A DNA stretch of 26,651 nucleotides from a virus. How positions within the stretch are numbered: the stretch's first letter is position 1; each line of letters starts with the position of its first letter. A program made the translations under genes and the position numbers. The stretch spans positions 1 to 26,651 of IMG/VR virus record IMGVR_UViG_3300034280_000691; one strand, 5' to 3'. Below are positions 1 to 8,673 of this stretch, piece after piece. The notes under the pieces are model-generated. The model worked only from the letters and a program-made list of their open reading frames with translations, made no database searches and had not been told where the DNA came from.

Positions 1-2
1 CA

Positions 3-2129
3 ATAGGAGCAGACAAGTCTTCCCCATATAAAAAATACGCGATGCAGCGCATGAGTGTTGCTGGGATTGCTTCTGGTATGGCAATGGCTGAACTTGGCCC
101 CAGAATTTTTGGCGAAGAAAGCTCTACAGCAATGCAGCTAGGCGGCGCAGTATCGTCATTTAGCCCATTTGTGGGTGCTGGCGTTGGACTTCTCGGTGCT
201 GGCATGAGTGCACGAACGGAAGAGGGCGGGAAGTACCTAAGTGGCGCAGGTGGCGCGATGCTTGGCGCAAAGATAGGAGCTTTCGCCGGGCCTTGGGGAA
301 TTGCTGCTGGCATCATCCTTGGTGGCGTTGCAGGAGCGATAATAGGAAAGTTCCGCGGTGGTTCAGCGGAACGTAAATTAGCTAAAAGCATCGGTGGAAA
401 AGTTCAGACATCAGCCTTGCAAAATGTTGTGTCAGCGCTTGTATCTGGAGATACTTTGACTGCGAAGACAGTAATTAGTGATGCGTCCAAAAAGGCAAAA
501 GAATACGATCGCGCAGACGATGAAGGAAGAAAGAAGATTATTAGGTCCCTAGGAGCTTCAGGACTGCTCACTCCAGAAGAAATGAAGGCGGCGTCAAAGC
601 ACTTAGATAACTTCGGTAAGGGTTTTAAAGATCTTCAGTCAAATCTCCAGAAGGCCATGGATGGCCCAATGAAGAATTTTGATGAGTTAATTAGAGGTGT
701 GGGATCTGCAAGCGGTCTAACGAAGGAAGAGATAGTTGATCTTGCTCGCAAAATGAATGTCAACCTTTACGATCCGACACTTAAACTGCAGGATGCTATA
801 GCAGCGCTCGGTGCTGGAATGATTAAAACATCAGCCGAGCTTTCAGTAGCAATGCGTGATGTGCTTATTGACTCAACATCCGTATTTGACGAGATTCGTA
901 AAATTGACGACACTGTTAGTGCGCTAGCACAAGCTGGAGAAAGATTTAGAACTGGAAGCGTTGGAGACTTTGTCAAGTCCGATTTCCTAGATCTTCTTGA
1001 AACAAGCGTTTCGTTTTTCACGCAAGAATTTCCGGACGACCCCATCAAGAGCATTCGTGCGATGGTTCAAATGTACGGCGGGCCTAACGCCACAGCATTT
1101 GCAGCAGATGCTAGTCCGCTTGGCAGAGCCGGAATGTATGATGCGTTTGTTAAAACTGGTGGAGCATCTGCTTTCGGTCAGTACACCAGCAAAGCATTCG
1201 GTGGATTAGGGGCCGAAGTATTTGGCAATGTTGGCGCACAGCTAGCCAACCAAGGTCTTATATTCCAAAATCCTGAGATGCTACAGACATTAACAAAGCG
1301 CCTAGTAGATATGAGCGCAACGGATCCATTGAAGGCAGTTGAAATCCTCAGTAAATTGCAAAATATAGATGTTAGTCAGTTTGGCAAGACAAGTGACGGA
1401 ATAGGCAAAGGACTGCTGACTTTCCTCAAAAACCAAGGTATTGATGTAGGCGGCATTGGCATTAGGACGTCTTCTGCTGGAAAAAACACAACACTTGACC
1501 CATCTCTTCAGCCATTACAAGAAAGCATCATCTCTGCAATCAGTATCGGATTTGATAAAAAGCCAGAATGGTGGGAAATCGCTCCAGGCTGGTGGACTGG
1601 TACAAAACCGGCAACAAGTACGTCTGGAGGAACGTCTGGAGGAACTGGAGCGCCTATAGATCTTCCTGGGATTACCGCTAATGATACTCGGACTTCTCGT
1701 TTAATGCGAACAATGTCTTCTCATAAGCGCTTTGATTCAGCCATAGCAGGCAAACGCTCAGTCACATCTTCGTTGCGTAATTTTAATCTTGGGTCACCGA
1801 GCTCAGATCATGCAACTGGAAATGCTTATGACTTAACTGGTCAAAACCTTGGCATGTATGCCACAATGATTAAGGGATCTGGTGGTTTTGCAGAGTTCCA
1901 CGGAGGCGGCGCATCTCGTCATTTGCATGTTGTTCCGCCATCTTCACCAATGGGTGACAGGACGAATCCAGTAAGAGTTGCGCCATCTTCGCAGTCTGGT
2001 GGCTCTTCTGTAGGTGGAAATGTAACGCTTAATATTTACGGATCTGAGAACCAGAATGTCAAAGAGCTGGCGCGTATCGTGATTAACGAAATAGATAAAG
2101 CACAGCGTTCATCGAGGGAGCGCAGATAA
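3..2129 (+). CDS. Tape-measure protein, C-terminal part, with M15-like peptidase domain (5' partial)
   Basis: The reading frame is open to the left edge, so the ATG at 42 is probably internal and the gene is cut by the window. Numbered from that ATG, residues about 70-105 are a long Gly/Ala-rich hydrophobic stretch, as in the membrane-active segments of tape-measure proteins. A mostly helical region follows. Around residues 560-635 is a zinc-peptidase-like module: an SxDH motif with H590, D597 (HATGNAYDL) and a later HLHV with H627/H629. This is the H...D...HxH pattern of M15 D-Ala-D-Ala carboxypeptidase/endolysin-type peptidases. The extreme C-terminus (NIYGSENQNVKELARIVINE) resembles the ends of other tape-measure proteins. 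Expected role: setting tail length and opening the cell wall during DNA injection. It overlaps the next start by one base (taATG). Family call is good; the peptidase activity is inferred. Confidence 0.85.
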   Translation: MGADKSSPYKKYAMQRMSVAGIASGMAMAELGPRIFGEESSTAMQLGGAVSSFSPFVGAGVGLLGAGMSARTEEGGKYLSGAGGAMLGAKIGAFAGPWGIAAGIILGGVAGAIIGKFRGGSAERKLAKSIGGKVQTSALQNVVSALVSGDTLTAKTVISDASKKAKEYDRADDEGRKKIIRSLGASGLLTPEEMKAASKHLDNFGKGFKDLQSNLQKAMDGPMKNFDELIRGVGSASGLTKEEIVDLARKMNVNLYDPTLKLQDAIAALGAGMIKTSAELSVAMRDVLIDSTSVFDEIRKIDDTVSALAQAGERFRTGSVGDFVKSDFLDLLETSVSFFTQEFPDDPIKSIRAMVQMYGGPNATAFAADASPLGRAGMYDAFVKTGGASAFGQYTSKAFGGLGAEVFGNVGAQLANQGLIFQNPEMLQTLTKRLVDMSATDPLKAVEILSKLQNIDVSQFGKTSDGIGKGLLTFLKNQGIDVGGIGIRTSSAGKNTTLDPSLQPLQESIISAISIGFDKKPEWWEIAPGWWTGTKPATSTSGGTSGGTGAPIDLPGITANDTRTSRLMRTMSSHKRFDSAIAGKRSVTSSLRNFNLGSPSSDHATGNAYDLTGQNLGMYATMIKGSGGFAEFHGGGASRHLHVVPPSSPMGDRTNPVRVAPSSQSGGSSVGGNVTLNIYGSENQNVKELARIVINEIDKAQRSSRERR

Positions 2130-2908
2130 TGGCAAAGCAAGAATCTAGGCTGTATCCAAAAAACAAAAAAATTGCTTCAGTATTTGTGAGCCTCCCTTCG
2201 GAGTCGCTTGGTCGGGCGCGGGCAAGGCTTCCACAAGGCACAGATAATGAACCACGACGACGCATGATCCAGACTGGTGAACCATACGCAGTATTTGAAT
2301 TTGGTACACCACCTAACCAAATTAGTTTTGAAGGCATGGCAGCTGAGTACACAGAATTGCCTCGCCCACTAATGAACCCAGCAGTTGATGTCAAAAACTC
2401 TAGGTCGTACAGGGTGAGTTTTGAATTCTTGGTTGCGCACGTTGAGTCAATTAACGGTGGAAAGTTAATTGATGGAATGTTTGTTCCAGTGCACGCTCAA
2501 CTTAAAACTCTTGAACTAATGGCAAATAGGCCAGTGCCAGTTCGGTTTGAAAACTTTGATCCAATGATGACTGGAAACACTTGGTATATAAGTGAAATGA
2601 CCTTTAATGCGGTGAGATACAACACTGCGGGTGAAATAACATCCTGCCAAGTATCAATAAACCTTATAAGCTTCCAACAACAAACATCAAGATTCGTCTC
2701 GATGCCCAAGATCTCATATAGGCCAGCAGCTAAAAAGGATAGTTCATCTACGGATAAAAAAAATTTGCCATCTACTGAAATTACGATTGACGAACTAGCC
2801 CGCCTTCAAGTTGCGGCACAGACAAACATGCATATGGCGCAACGGCTTTTTGAAATTAAGGCTGGTATAAGTTCAGGCAGAATAACCGTCGTCGCTCCCG
2901 GTGAATGA
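2129..2908 (+). CDS. Tail-tube/baseplate adaptor candidate (XkdP/gp53-like, degenerate LysM-like end)
   Basis: A 259-residue protein between the tape measure and the hub, the position usually held by the tail-tube initiator or baseplate adaptor of contractile-tail phages. The middle (about 60-200) is beta-rich and contains PPNQISFEG, and an RVSFEFLV strand. That recalls tail-tip proteins that give a reference frame for tube polymerisation. The C-terminal 50 residues (TEITIDELARLQVAA...AQRLFEIKAG) look like a worn LysM-type module, as in XkdP-like proteins, but the match is weak. There is no signal peptide or catalytic motif. It starts at the taATG overlap with the upstream gene. The exact name is an inference from synteny; the gene itself is secure. 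Confidence 0.72.
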   Translation: MAKQESRLYPKNKKIASVFVSLPSESLGRARARLPQGTDNEPRRRMIQTGEPYAVFEFGTPPNQISFEGMAAEYTELPRPLMNPAVDVKNSRSYRVSFEFLVAHVESINGGKLIDGMFVPVHAQLKTLELMANRPVPVRFENFDPMMTGNTWYISEMTFNAVRYNTAGEITSCQVSINLISFQQQTSRFVSMPKISYRPAAKKDSSSTDKKNLPSTEITIDELARLQVAAQTNMHMAQRLFEIKAGISSGRITVVAPGE

Positions 2909-2920
2909 GCGCAATGTCTT

Positions 2921-4675
2921 ATGGCAACAACATACACCTACAACTCACCAGAAGATTTTTTTAACGACATAGCAAACTTTTCACTCGGAAAAGGTTCGCA
3001 GTTTGTTGAATTTGATTTCACACCAATAGTCCCTGGAAATATAGATCTTTTTAACAGGCCGGTTGTTATAAACGATGTTGGTAATATTGCAACAGTACGA
3101 TCAATAACTATTTCTGAAGACAAACACTTTGTTCTCATACCCACTGTGCTGGAAATGCCAAGCAAAAAAGGCATGATCGTAACTGATGCTGACGCAATAA
3201 GGCATTACAAGAAAACTGGGGAACATTTAGGAAAGTTTGCCTTACAGGCACATGCTGACGAGTTTGCAAAAGCTTTGTCAAAACAGCAAGGAATTGTATA
3301 CACACCATCCTTTTGGTACAAACCAAAATATGCCCAAACCCTAGAGCAAATACGCAAAGGTGAAAAAGTCCAAGACGGCGTCATTAACTTAAGCGGAACA
3401 ACTCAATACTATTCAAATCTTGCGGATTTTATGCTGGCGTTTAATGTTAGCTATTCCATGGATTCGTCGAGTCAAATCACGATGGAATTTTTTGATCCTG
3501 AGTACAGAATGGCAGAGTCTAATTTTTTTCAAATAAGACAAGAATTTCAATATAGAGAAATGGCATTTGAAGTAGCCTCAGTTGAGTTTGGCCCCGGCCC
3601 AGGTGGATCGCCATCTGTAAAGATTGAAGCTCGTAACGCCGCAATACAAAAGATGAAGCGCAATAAGGACACGACATCCATATCTGGATCGTCTGGATAC
3701 GAGTATGCCCGTAATGTTGCCGCTAAATACGGGCTCCGTTTTCTTGGTGAGCAGTCCCCCGATCAAAAAAATATCGTTCACCCACGATCCTCCGACAAAG
3801 ATGCATCGGTTTGGACGGTTTTGCAGTCAGTGGCTTCCGAGAATCAATTCGTTGTTTTTGAAGTTGATGGATTGCTTGTCTATGCATCCCAGCCGTTCCT
3901 ACTGTGGAGACTAGGTGTTCAAACGCGCATTAAAACGACTACATCTAAGAAGAAAGCTGGAAGCGGAACAACTCCAGTTAAAAAGTCAACAATCCAGCGT
4001 TTTAATAAGCTTTTCTTTGAGACGGACCTTGATACTGTTCAGTCATCTCTCGAGTACTCTGACAAAGCAATAGACATCGCAACTGCGCAATCCACGGTTA
4101 TTGCAAATGTTGAGGCAACAATTGACTTGATCACTTACTATATTGCTTCTAGGGGCCTATCCAGAACATCACCACTTGCATACGAGTATTCTGATGGCAA
4201 GCATATAGTGCTGATCCCGAGCATCACGTTAACTGGTGTTTTCGAGCCACGTATAGATGCTATAAAGCGCTATAAAAACAGTGGATACCATTTTGGTAAG
4301 TTTTTAGCGAAAGGTGCAGTAACTGCATCAAAGCGCGCATCCATTCATTTAGCTCATATAAATACACAGTATGCAAAATTGCGCGCTCTTGGGGATGGAC
4401 TGTATACATCTGTTCCCGCATTTGAGCTTGTCACATACCCAATTTTTAGAAGGTCAGATAATGATCCATTGGAGGGCGATGGTGGTGTAGTTGTACGCAA
4501 GCCAAACGGTCAACTACTTAGACCCGGGCAGACTGCATTTGTGGGCCCAAAACCAACTCGCATGAAGGGTGGTTATCTCATAACAGAAGTATCATATGAT
4601 GAGCTAACACCAGATCCAGTGCAGGTAACATTTAGAACACCGATAAAGCCAGAAGAACAAGACAGCCCAGAGTAG
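2921..4675 (+). CDS. Baseplate hub protein (P2 gpD / T4 gp27-like) with two inserted 'HYKKTGEHLGKF' modules
   Basis: A 584-residue protein. Residues about 255-330 (GYEYARNVAAKYGL... SVWTVLQSVASENQFVVFEV) match the gpD/late-control hub pattern. The C-terminal GGYLITEVSYDELTPDPVQV is typical of hub proteins that clamp the central spike. Two copies of a small module interrupt it. Copy 1 (residues about 42-127) has VLIPTV, then DAIRHYKKTGEHLGKF and a short helix ending in KQQG. Copy 2 (about 405-486) has VLIPSI, then DAIKRYKNSGYHFGKF. This module is familiar from phage tape-measure, internal virion and other tail proteins; its function is unknown. The hub normally forms a trimeric platform between tube and spike. 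Length exceeds a typical gpD mostly because of these insertions. Spacing to the next gene is 8 bases. Confidence 0.83.
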   Translation: MATTYTYNSPEDFFNDIANFSLGKGSQFVEFDFTPIVPGNIDLFNRPVVINDVGNIATVRSITISEDKHFVLIPTVLEMPSKKGMIVTDADAIRHYKKTGEHLGKFALQAHADEFAKALSKQQGIVYTPSFWYKPKYAQTLEQIRKGEKVQDGVINLSGTTQYYSNLADFMLAFNVSYSMDSSSQITMEFFDPEYRMAESNFFQIRQEFQYREMAFEVASVEFGPGPGGSPSVKIEARNAAIQKMKRNKDTTSISGSSGYEYARNVAAKYGLRFLGEQSPDQKNIVHPRSSDKDASVWTVLQSVASENQFVVFEVDGLLVYASQPFLLWRLGVQTRIKTTTSKKKAGSGTTPVKKSTIQRFNKLFFETDLDTVQSSLEYSDKAIDIATAQSTVIANVEATIDLITYYIASRGLSRTSPLAYEYSDGKHIVLIPSITLTGVFEPRIDAIKRYKNSGYHFGKFLAKGAVTASKRASIHLAHINTQYAKLRALGDGLYTSVPAFELVTYPIFRRSDNDPLEGDGGVVVRKPNGQLLRPGQTAFVGPKPTRMKGGYLITEVSYDELTPDPVQVTFRTPIKPEEQDSPE

Positions 4676-4683
4676 GCATTCGT

Positions 4684-5445
4684 ATGGAAAATCAAATCTT
4701 TACAAACCGTACGAAGGCATCATCTAGGCCTCTCGGGTCAGTTGGTACATATCTAGGAAAAGTAGTGCGCATTGCTGACAATGGAGATTTATTCGTAAAA
4801 ATCCCAAATCTATCAACCAACAGCGTATTCGGCCCGTGTAAAAACTTTGCGGGTCATGCTCCTGTTGACATATATGTAATTGTGTCATTTCTTGACTCGC
4901 GCCTAGATGAGCCAGTCGTAACTGGTGTTGAAACAAGCGTGAGGTACAAAGTTGGCGACACTGGCCCTGGTGGTGGAATTGTATTTTATGTTGACAGATT
5001 TGGTGAATATACATTTCTTGATTTTGGGTACCTTGAAGTGTCCGCATCCCATGCAGACACATCGCGAACTTGGGCTCAAGCCTCAAAGCAGACCAGTAGT
5101 GTGAGTGGCGCCTCTGGCAAAGGACTGGGGCGCGGTTATCAGAATACGATTGACATCGTTGAACAGGGAAATACCAGCGCAACTACATGTGCGGCAAAGT
5201 ATTCTTCAGAGTTTACAGATCAAGGAATCAGCGACTGGTACCTACCAAGTCTTGGTGAGCTTGGGCTGCTGAGGACGAATATTCAGCTTGGCATAGATGG
5301 GGAATCTTTTTGGAATGCTCAGTATTGGAGCTCAACTCAGTACACAAACGCAAACGCTTATGCCCAAGACTTTGTAACAGGAACTGTGGCAACACCATCA
5401 AAGGCCACGAATTTACGCACGCGACCTATCCGGCGCTTCAAGTAA
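4684..5445 (+). CDS. Central spike protein: gpV/gp5-like OB fold fused to a C-type-lectin-like DUF1566 domain
   Basis: Residues 1-88 form a small beta-barrel-like region (GTYLGKVVRIADNGDLFVKI, then VDIYVIVSFLD), the OB-fold signature of gpV/gp5 spikes that sit under the hub. The expected C-terminal beta-helix is missing. Residues 88-253 are instead a DUF1566 (Lcl C-terminal) domain: KVGDTGPGGGIVFYV, GYQNTIDIVEQGN, SDWYLPSLGEL, YWSSTQY and a final RTRPIRRF. This family has a C-type-lectin-like fold related to formylglycine-enzyme-type and Mtd-type binding domains. The same domain type begins the fibre protein at 19209. Position between hub and wedge genes supports a baseplate role. The fusion suggests a ligand-binding face near the tail tip, which is inference. 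Confidence 0.8.
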   Translation: MENQIFTNRTKASSRPLGSVGTYLGKVVRIADNGDLFVKIPNLSTNSVFGPCKNFAGHAPVDIYVIVSFLDSRLDEPVVTGVETSVRYKVGDTGPGGGIVFYVDRFGEYTFLDFGYLEVSASHADTSRTWAQASKQTSSVSGASGKGLGRGYQNTIDIVEQGNTSATTCAAKYSSEFTDQGISDWYLPSLGELGLLRTNIQLGIDGESFWNAQYWSSTQYTNANAYAQDFVTGTVATPSKATNLRTRPIRRFK

Positions 5446-5471
5446 CCTATACTTAAAATGGAGACTTCGCT

Positions 5472-5765
5472 ATGGATACAATAAAATTTCCAATTTCTTT
5501 TAAAAATGGTGTCACCGAGAAGCTATCCGAGGACACGGATCAGTACTGGGCGCAATTCTTAGCCATGCTCGTGAGGGTTGAGACAGGTGAAATGCTCCTG
5601 GAGCCAACATACGGCATAAATGATCCAACATTTTCAAAACTTGACACAGGAAGAGTTAAACTTGTTGCGCGTCGTTTCTACCCTGAAATTGAAATAGATA
5701 GCGTAGATGCTCAACGTCCATCTGGCGATGGGGCACAGAAGATTAAGATCTCATACTCGTATTGA
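5472..5765 (+). CDS. Baseplate wedge protein, gp25/gpW-like
   Basis: A 97-residue protein, the normal size for this family. The pattern of an N-terminal hydrophobic strand, a central amphipathic helix (QYWAQFLAMLVRVETGEML) and the segment MLLEPTYGINDPTF fits the gp25/GpW 'lysozyme-like' wedge family, which links the wedge to the sheath. The family has lost lysozyme catalysis, and nothing catalytic is seen here. It lies directly before the gpJ homologue, as in P2-type baseplates and most contractile injection systems. The start at 5472 follows the weak purine-rich stretch GGAGAC. Confidence 0.85.
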   Translation: MDTIKFPISFKNGVTEKLSEDTDQYWAQFLAMLVRVETGEMLLEPTYGINDPTFSKLDTGRVKLVARRFYPEIEIDSVDAQRPSGDGAQKIKISYSY

Positions 5766-5776
5766 TAGGTTGACAA

Positions 5777-7363
5777 ATGGCTTCTCCTGATTTCAAACAA
5801 TACATTGACCTAACAGTTAATGATTTACAACCTACAGATCTCTATACGGCAGCGGCGGACTATGCGCGTATAGCGTTACCAGAATTCGAGCCACGAGTTG
5901 GTTCGGTTGAAGATGCGTTATTGCAAGCCGTTTCAACAGTTGGCGCAATAAACCTGGCGGCAATAAACAGACTGCCCAACGGTCTAATGGAAGGCGTTTT
6001 GCGACTACTTGGGCTAGAGAGGCGTGAGGCATCCTCTTCAACGGTTCAAGTTCAATTTGAGCTACTCAATGCCGGATCAACCGTTCCCGCAAACTTCACA
6101 GTTGTTTACGAAGTTGTATCAAACGATCAGGTATTTCAGTACCCATTTGTTTTACAGTCATCTGTTGTGGCGTCTGCTTTAAGCACTACCGTAGCTGCCA
6201 CTCTTGTATGTTCTGTGGTTGGAACAATACCTACAATAACTGTCGGCACAGAGCTTGAACTGGCAACGACATCATCAAATGTTTTTAGTTGCACAACTAC
6301 AGCAATAGTCGCACAAGGCCTAGACGCAGAAACAGATATTGAATTTTTAAACCGCGGAACAACATACCTCGCTTCACTTAGTCGTACGCTTAACACAGCT
6401 CGTCAAATAGAGAGCTATATTCTTGCCACCTATCCAGAAGTTGGCAGATGCAAGGTTTATGATCTTGTTTACTCAGTATCTAATATAACAACTCCTGCGT
6501 CGTCCTCAATATCTTCTGACGGTACAGATGTTTCACTTTACACAACAATCACAAATCAGTCAGCAGGAAACCCTTATGCAGACATTGACCCCCCATCCAT
6601 ATGGCGAGTAATTTTGCCGCCGTTCTATGGCATAACTGAAACCGATGGGCTTAATGATCCAATTACCGAGGCTTGGGCAAGCGGTCTTTTTACTGGCCTT
6701 GAGTGGGACGAGTTCGGTGAAGCAGAAGGAGGAATGGGAACAATCTCGTTCACCCCAGCTAATACATTTGATTCAACCACAGTTGAAGATGTTGATTTTA
6801 TTGAATTCATCTTGTGTAATGGACTAAAGAAAAGCACACATGACACATATCCGGTGCCAGGATCATTCACTGTTGTGATTCTCGGCCAGAATGGCATACC
6901 TGTTTCACGGGATGTAAAGCTTGCGATATATGAAGACATAGTTAGCAGGACAACGCCGGGAATGCTCGTATCCGTGATATCGGCATTTCCGTACAACATT
7001 GACATAGAGGTTGCCGTTGTCCTAGAGGCTGGATACTCTGGCGTCACAATAGAAGACGAAGTTAAGACTTTGTTGGAGGAATACTACTCAATGGAGTCAT
7101 TCCCATACTGGTCTGATCCTATTGGTTATAATCAAATTGCATCTCTTGCTGGCTCTGTAACTGGTGTCAAGAGTGTTCACTCGGTCACCGCAACAATTCC
7201 TGAATACGGCACAGATGGAATAACGCGAAGCATCTTTAACGCAAATGATTCATCTGTGAGCATAACCGCCATCGGTGGCGTTGACTATATTAATCCAGAG
7301 TTTTATGGAACTCTTCCATCAGCGCTTGTAACGGTAACTTCCTCAACAGAAATACCAGCATAA
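5777..7363 (+). CDS. Baseplate wedge protein J (gpJ/gp6-like)
   Basis: A 528-residue protein with the gpJ layout. The N-terminal helical part has SVEDALLQAVSTVGAINLAAINRL. A beta-rich middle leads to the family hallmark GLDAETDIEFLNRGTTYLAS followed by TARQIESYILATYPEV. The C-terminal part (SVISAFPYNIDIEVAVVLEA, then a helix DEVKTLLEEYYS) is the repeated alpha/beta unit that forms the baseplate ring. It should dimerise around the gp25-like protein to build the wedge. It ends two bases before the next start. Confidence is high from both sequence and gene order. Confidence 0.9.
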   Translation: MASPDFKQYIDLTVNDLQPTDLYTAAADYARIALPEFEPRVGSVEDALLQAVSTVGAINLAAINRLPNGLMEGVLRLLGLERREASSSTVQVQFELLNAGSTVPANFTVVYEVVSNDQVFQYPFVLQSSVVASALSTTVAATLVCSVVGTIPTITVGTELELATTSSNVFSCTTTAIVAQGLDAETDIEFLNRGTTYLASLSRTLNTARQIESYILATYPEVGRCKVYDLVYSVSNITTPASSSISSDGTDVSLYTTITNQSAGNPYADIDPPSIWRVILPPFYGITETDGLNDPITEAWASGLFTGLEWDEFGEAEGGMGTISFTPANTFDSTTVEDVDFIEFILCNGLKKSTHDTYPVPGSFTVVILGQNGIPVSRDVKLAIYEDIVSRTTPGMLVSVISAFPYNIDIEVAVVLEAGYSGVTIEDEVKTLLEEYYSMESFPYWSDPIGYNQIASLAGSVTGVKSVHSVTATIPEYGTDGITRSIFNANDSSVSITAIGGVDYINPEFYGTLPSALVTVTSSTEIPA

Positions 7364-7365
7364 TC

Positions 7366-8637
7366 ATGCCAAAAGTAATAAATCGCATACCAGATGCACT
7401 TGCAAGGTTTGAAACGATAGGAACCGCTGCCTCGTGGCAGGTGTATAACGGAGTTGCGGAAAAAGCTGGAAGATCTGCTTTTCTAACGACACATCAGACT
7501 CTACGTATAACACCATCAACTAACGGCACTCCAATAACACTAGAAACATCGTTTTATGCAGACTCAGCCGATCTTGCGCGCGCAATGTTATTTTCAACTT
7601 TCGTTAGGTGCCATGTCGGAGCAACGGTTACTACTCTTTTATGTGATGCTCTTAGCCCAATGCCCGCATATTCAACTGGTTCACAAATTTCCATAGAAAA
7701 AAACATTCCACGATCAGAACATGGAACATTGGCAACGGGTGGATGGACGGTAGCTAGGTCAAATAGTTATACGCCACCGAATACTGGCTCACAGCCAAAA
7801 CTAAAAATGTCTATGCGTATATCTGTTGCTGATCATAGTGCTCTAGTTAGTTCAGTAGAGCCATATGTTTATATTTCAATACCTGCGTGCTACGGAGAAT
7901 ATGATTTTCAGAATAACCAGTCGGCACTGTATTCATTTTTGGGACTACCGCAGGTATTCCGCGATTATGAGAAATCAAGCACGCCAGAGTGGCCTATTTT
8001 CAGAATGCTAGATGTGCTTAATTTTGGAACTGGGATATCAGATGATTATGCAAATGAGTGGACATATGTTGATTACTTAGATGGCTTTGATGGCACAACA
8101 GACACCAGAAGTAAGCTTGTTGATCCAGTAGTTGCCCCAATTACGATACTCCCATGGTTGAATCAGTTTGTGGGTAGTAAGAGTATTGCTGGCACGGCAA
8201 CACGTACCCCATGGGCCTCAATTCCCACTACTTGGGGACTTATTGATAGCGAAATGGACGAGAATGCAGACGGAACTCTTGAATGGGACGAATTTGAAGC
8301 ATATAGTCCGTCGTTTGCAAATAGCGAAAATTCCTTAAGGTGGCAGGCTAGCACTGGTTTTGCAGGTTACGCCGCGGGGTCGTACGAGGCAATTGAGGCA
8401 GCTGTAAAGTTTGTTTTAACAGGAACAAAATCGGTAGACATCTCAATAATGGGATTCACAGTAGAAACTTCTCCATACAAGATAGTTCCATCATGGACAC
8501 TAACCGTTACAACATACGTTGAAGAAACTCCAGATGTTGCTGATGTTTCCGATACGAGTGCTTTAGTCGAGGGTATTATTAATGATGTTAAGCCAATCGG
8601 CATAAAAGTTATACATGAACTTATAGTAATGCCGTAA
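7366..8637 (+). CDS. Baseplate protein I-like (P2 gpI) carrying an EF-hand loop
   Basis: A 423-residue protein in the gpI slot just after gpJ. Residues about 252-272 (KLVDPVVAPITILPWLNQFVG) resemble the gpI core that reads 'LLPWLA...'. About 340-370 (GYAAGSYEAIEAAVKFVLTG) resembles its 'KGT..AV..AL' helix. The N-terminal 200 residues are a beta-rich domain I do not recognise. Between the two gpI motifs, residues 298-309 form an exact EF-hand calcium loop: D298, N300, D302, G303, a hydrophobic Leu305 and E309, followed by Phe. gpI normally links the baseplate to the fibres, and the fibre genes follow here. The gpI call is moderate. The EF-hand motif is seen directly, but calcium binding is inference. 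Confidence 0.75.
   Translation: MPKVINRIPDALARFETIGTAASWQVYNGVAEKAGRSAFLTTHQTLRITPSTNGTPITLETSFYADSADLARAMLFSTFVRCHVGATVTTLLCDALSPMPAYSTGSQISIEKNIPRSEHGTLATGGWTVARSNSYTPPNTGSQPKLKMSMRISVADHSALVSSVEPYVYISIPACYGEYDFQNNQSALYSFLGLPQVFRDYEKSSTPEWPIFRMLDVLNFGTGISDDYANEWTYVDYLDGFDGTTDTRSKLVDPVVAPITILPWLNQFVGSKSIAGTATRTPWASIPTTWGLIDSEMDENADGTLEWDEFEAYSPSFANSENSLRWQASTGFAGYAAGSYEAIEAAVKFVLTGTKSVDISIMGFTVETSPYKIVPSWTLTVTTYVEETPDVADVSDTSALVEGIINDVKPIGIKVIHELIVMP
8257..8292 (+). other. EF-hand calcium-binding loop coding segment
   Basis: These twelve codons in the gpI-like gene read DENADGTLEWDE and are followed by Phe. Positions 1, 3 and 5 are Asp, Asn, Asp; 6 is Gly; 8 is hydrophobic; 12 is Glu. This meets every main requirement of the canonical EF-hand loop. 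A single loop with no obvious second partner is closer to excalibur- or dockerin-type single sites than to paired calmodulin hands. Confidence 0.6.
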
Positions 8638-8664
8638 AGCTTTTGCATAATCTTTTACTTAGAT

Positions 8665-8670
8665 AGGTGA
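8665..8670 (+). promoter_or_regulatory. Ribosome binding site, AGGTGA type
   Basis: AGGTGAT just upstream of the ATG at 8674 is fully complementary to the downstream half of the 16S anti-Shine-Dalgarno. Related tagg(t) forms precede the starts at 4684, 5777 and 9518, so this may be the preferred initiation signal of this phage rather than plain GGAG. Confidence 0.5.
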
Positions 8671-8673
8671 TTC

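Noticed and set aside
6690-6730. LEWDEF stretch in the gpJ-like gene similar to the EF-hand region of the gpI-like gene
   Set aside because: The Asp/Asn ligand positions before it are absent, so it is not an EF-hand. The resemblance is short and probably chance.
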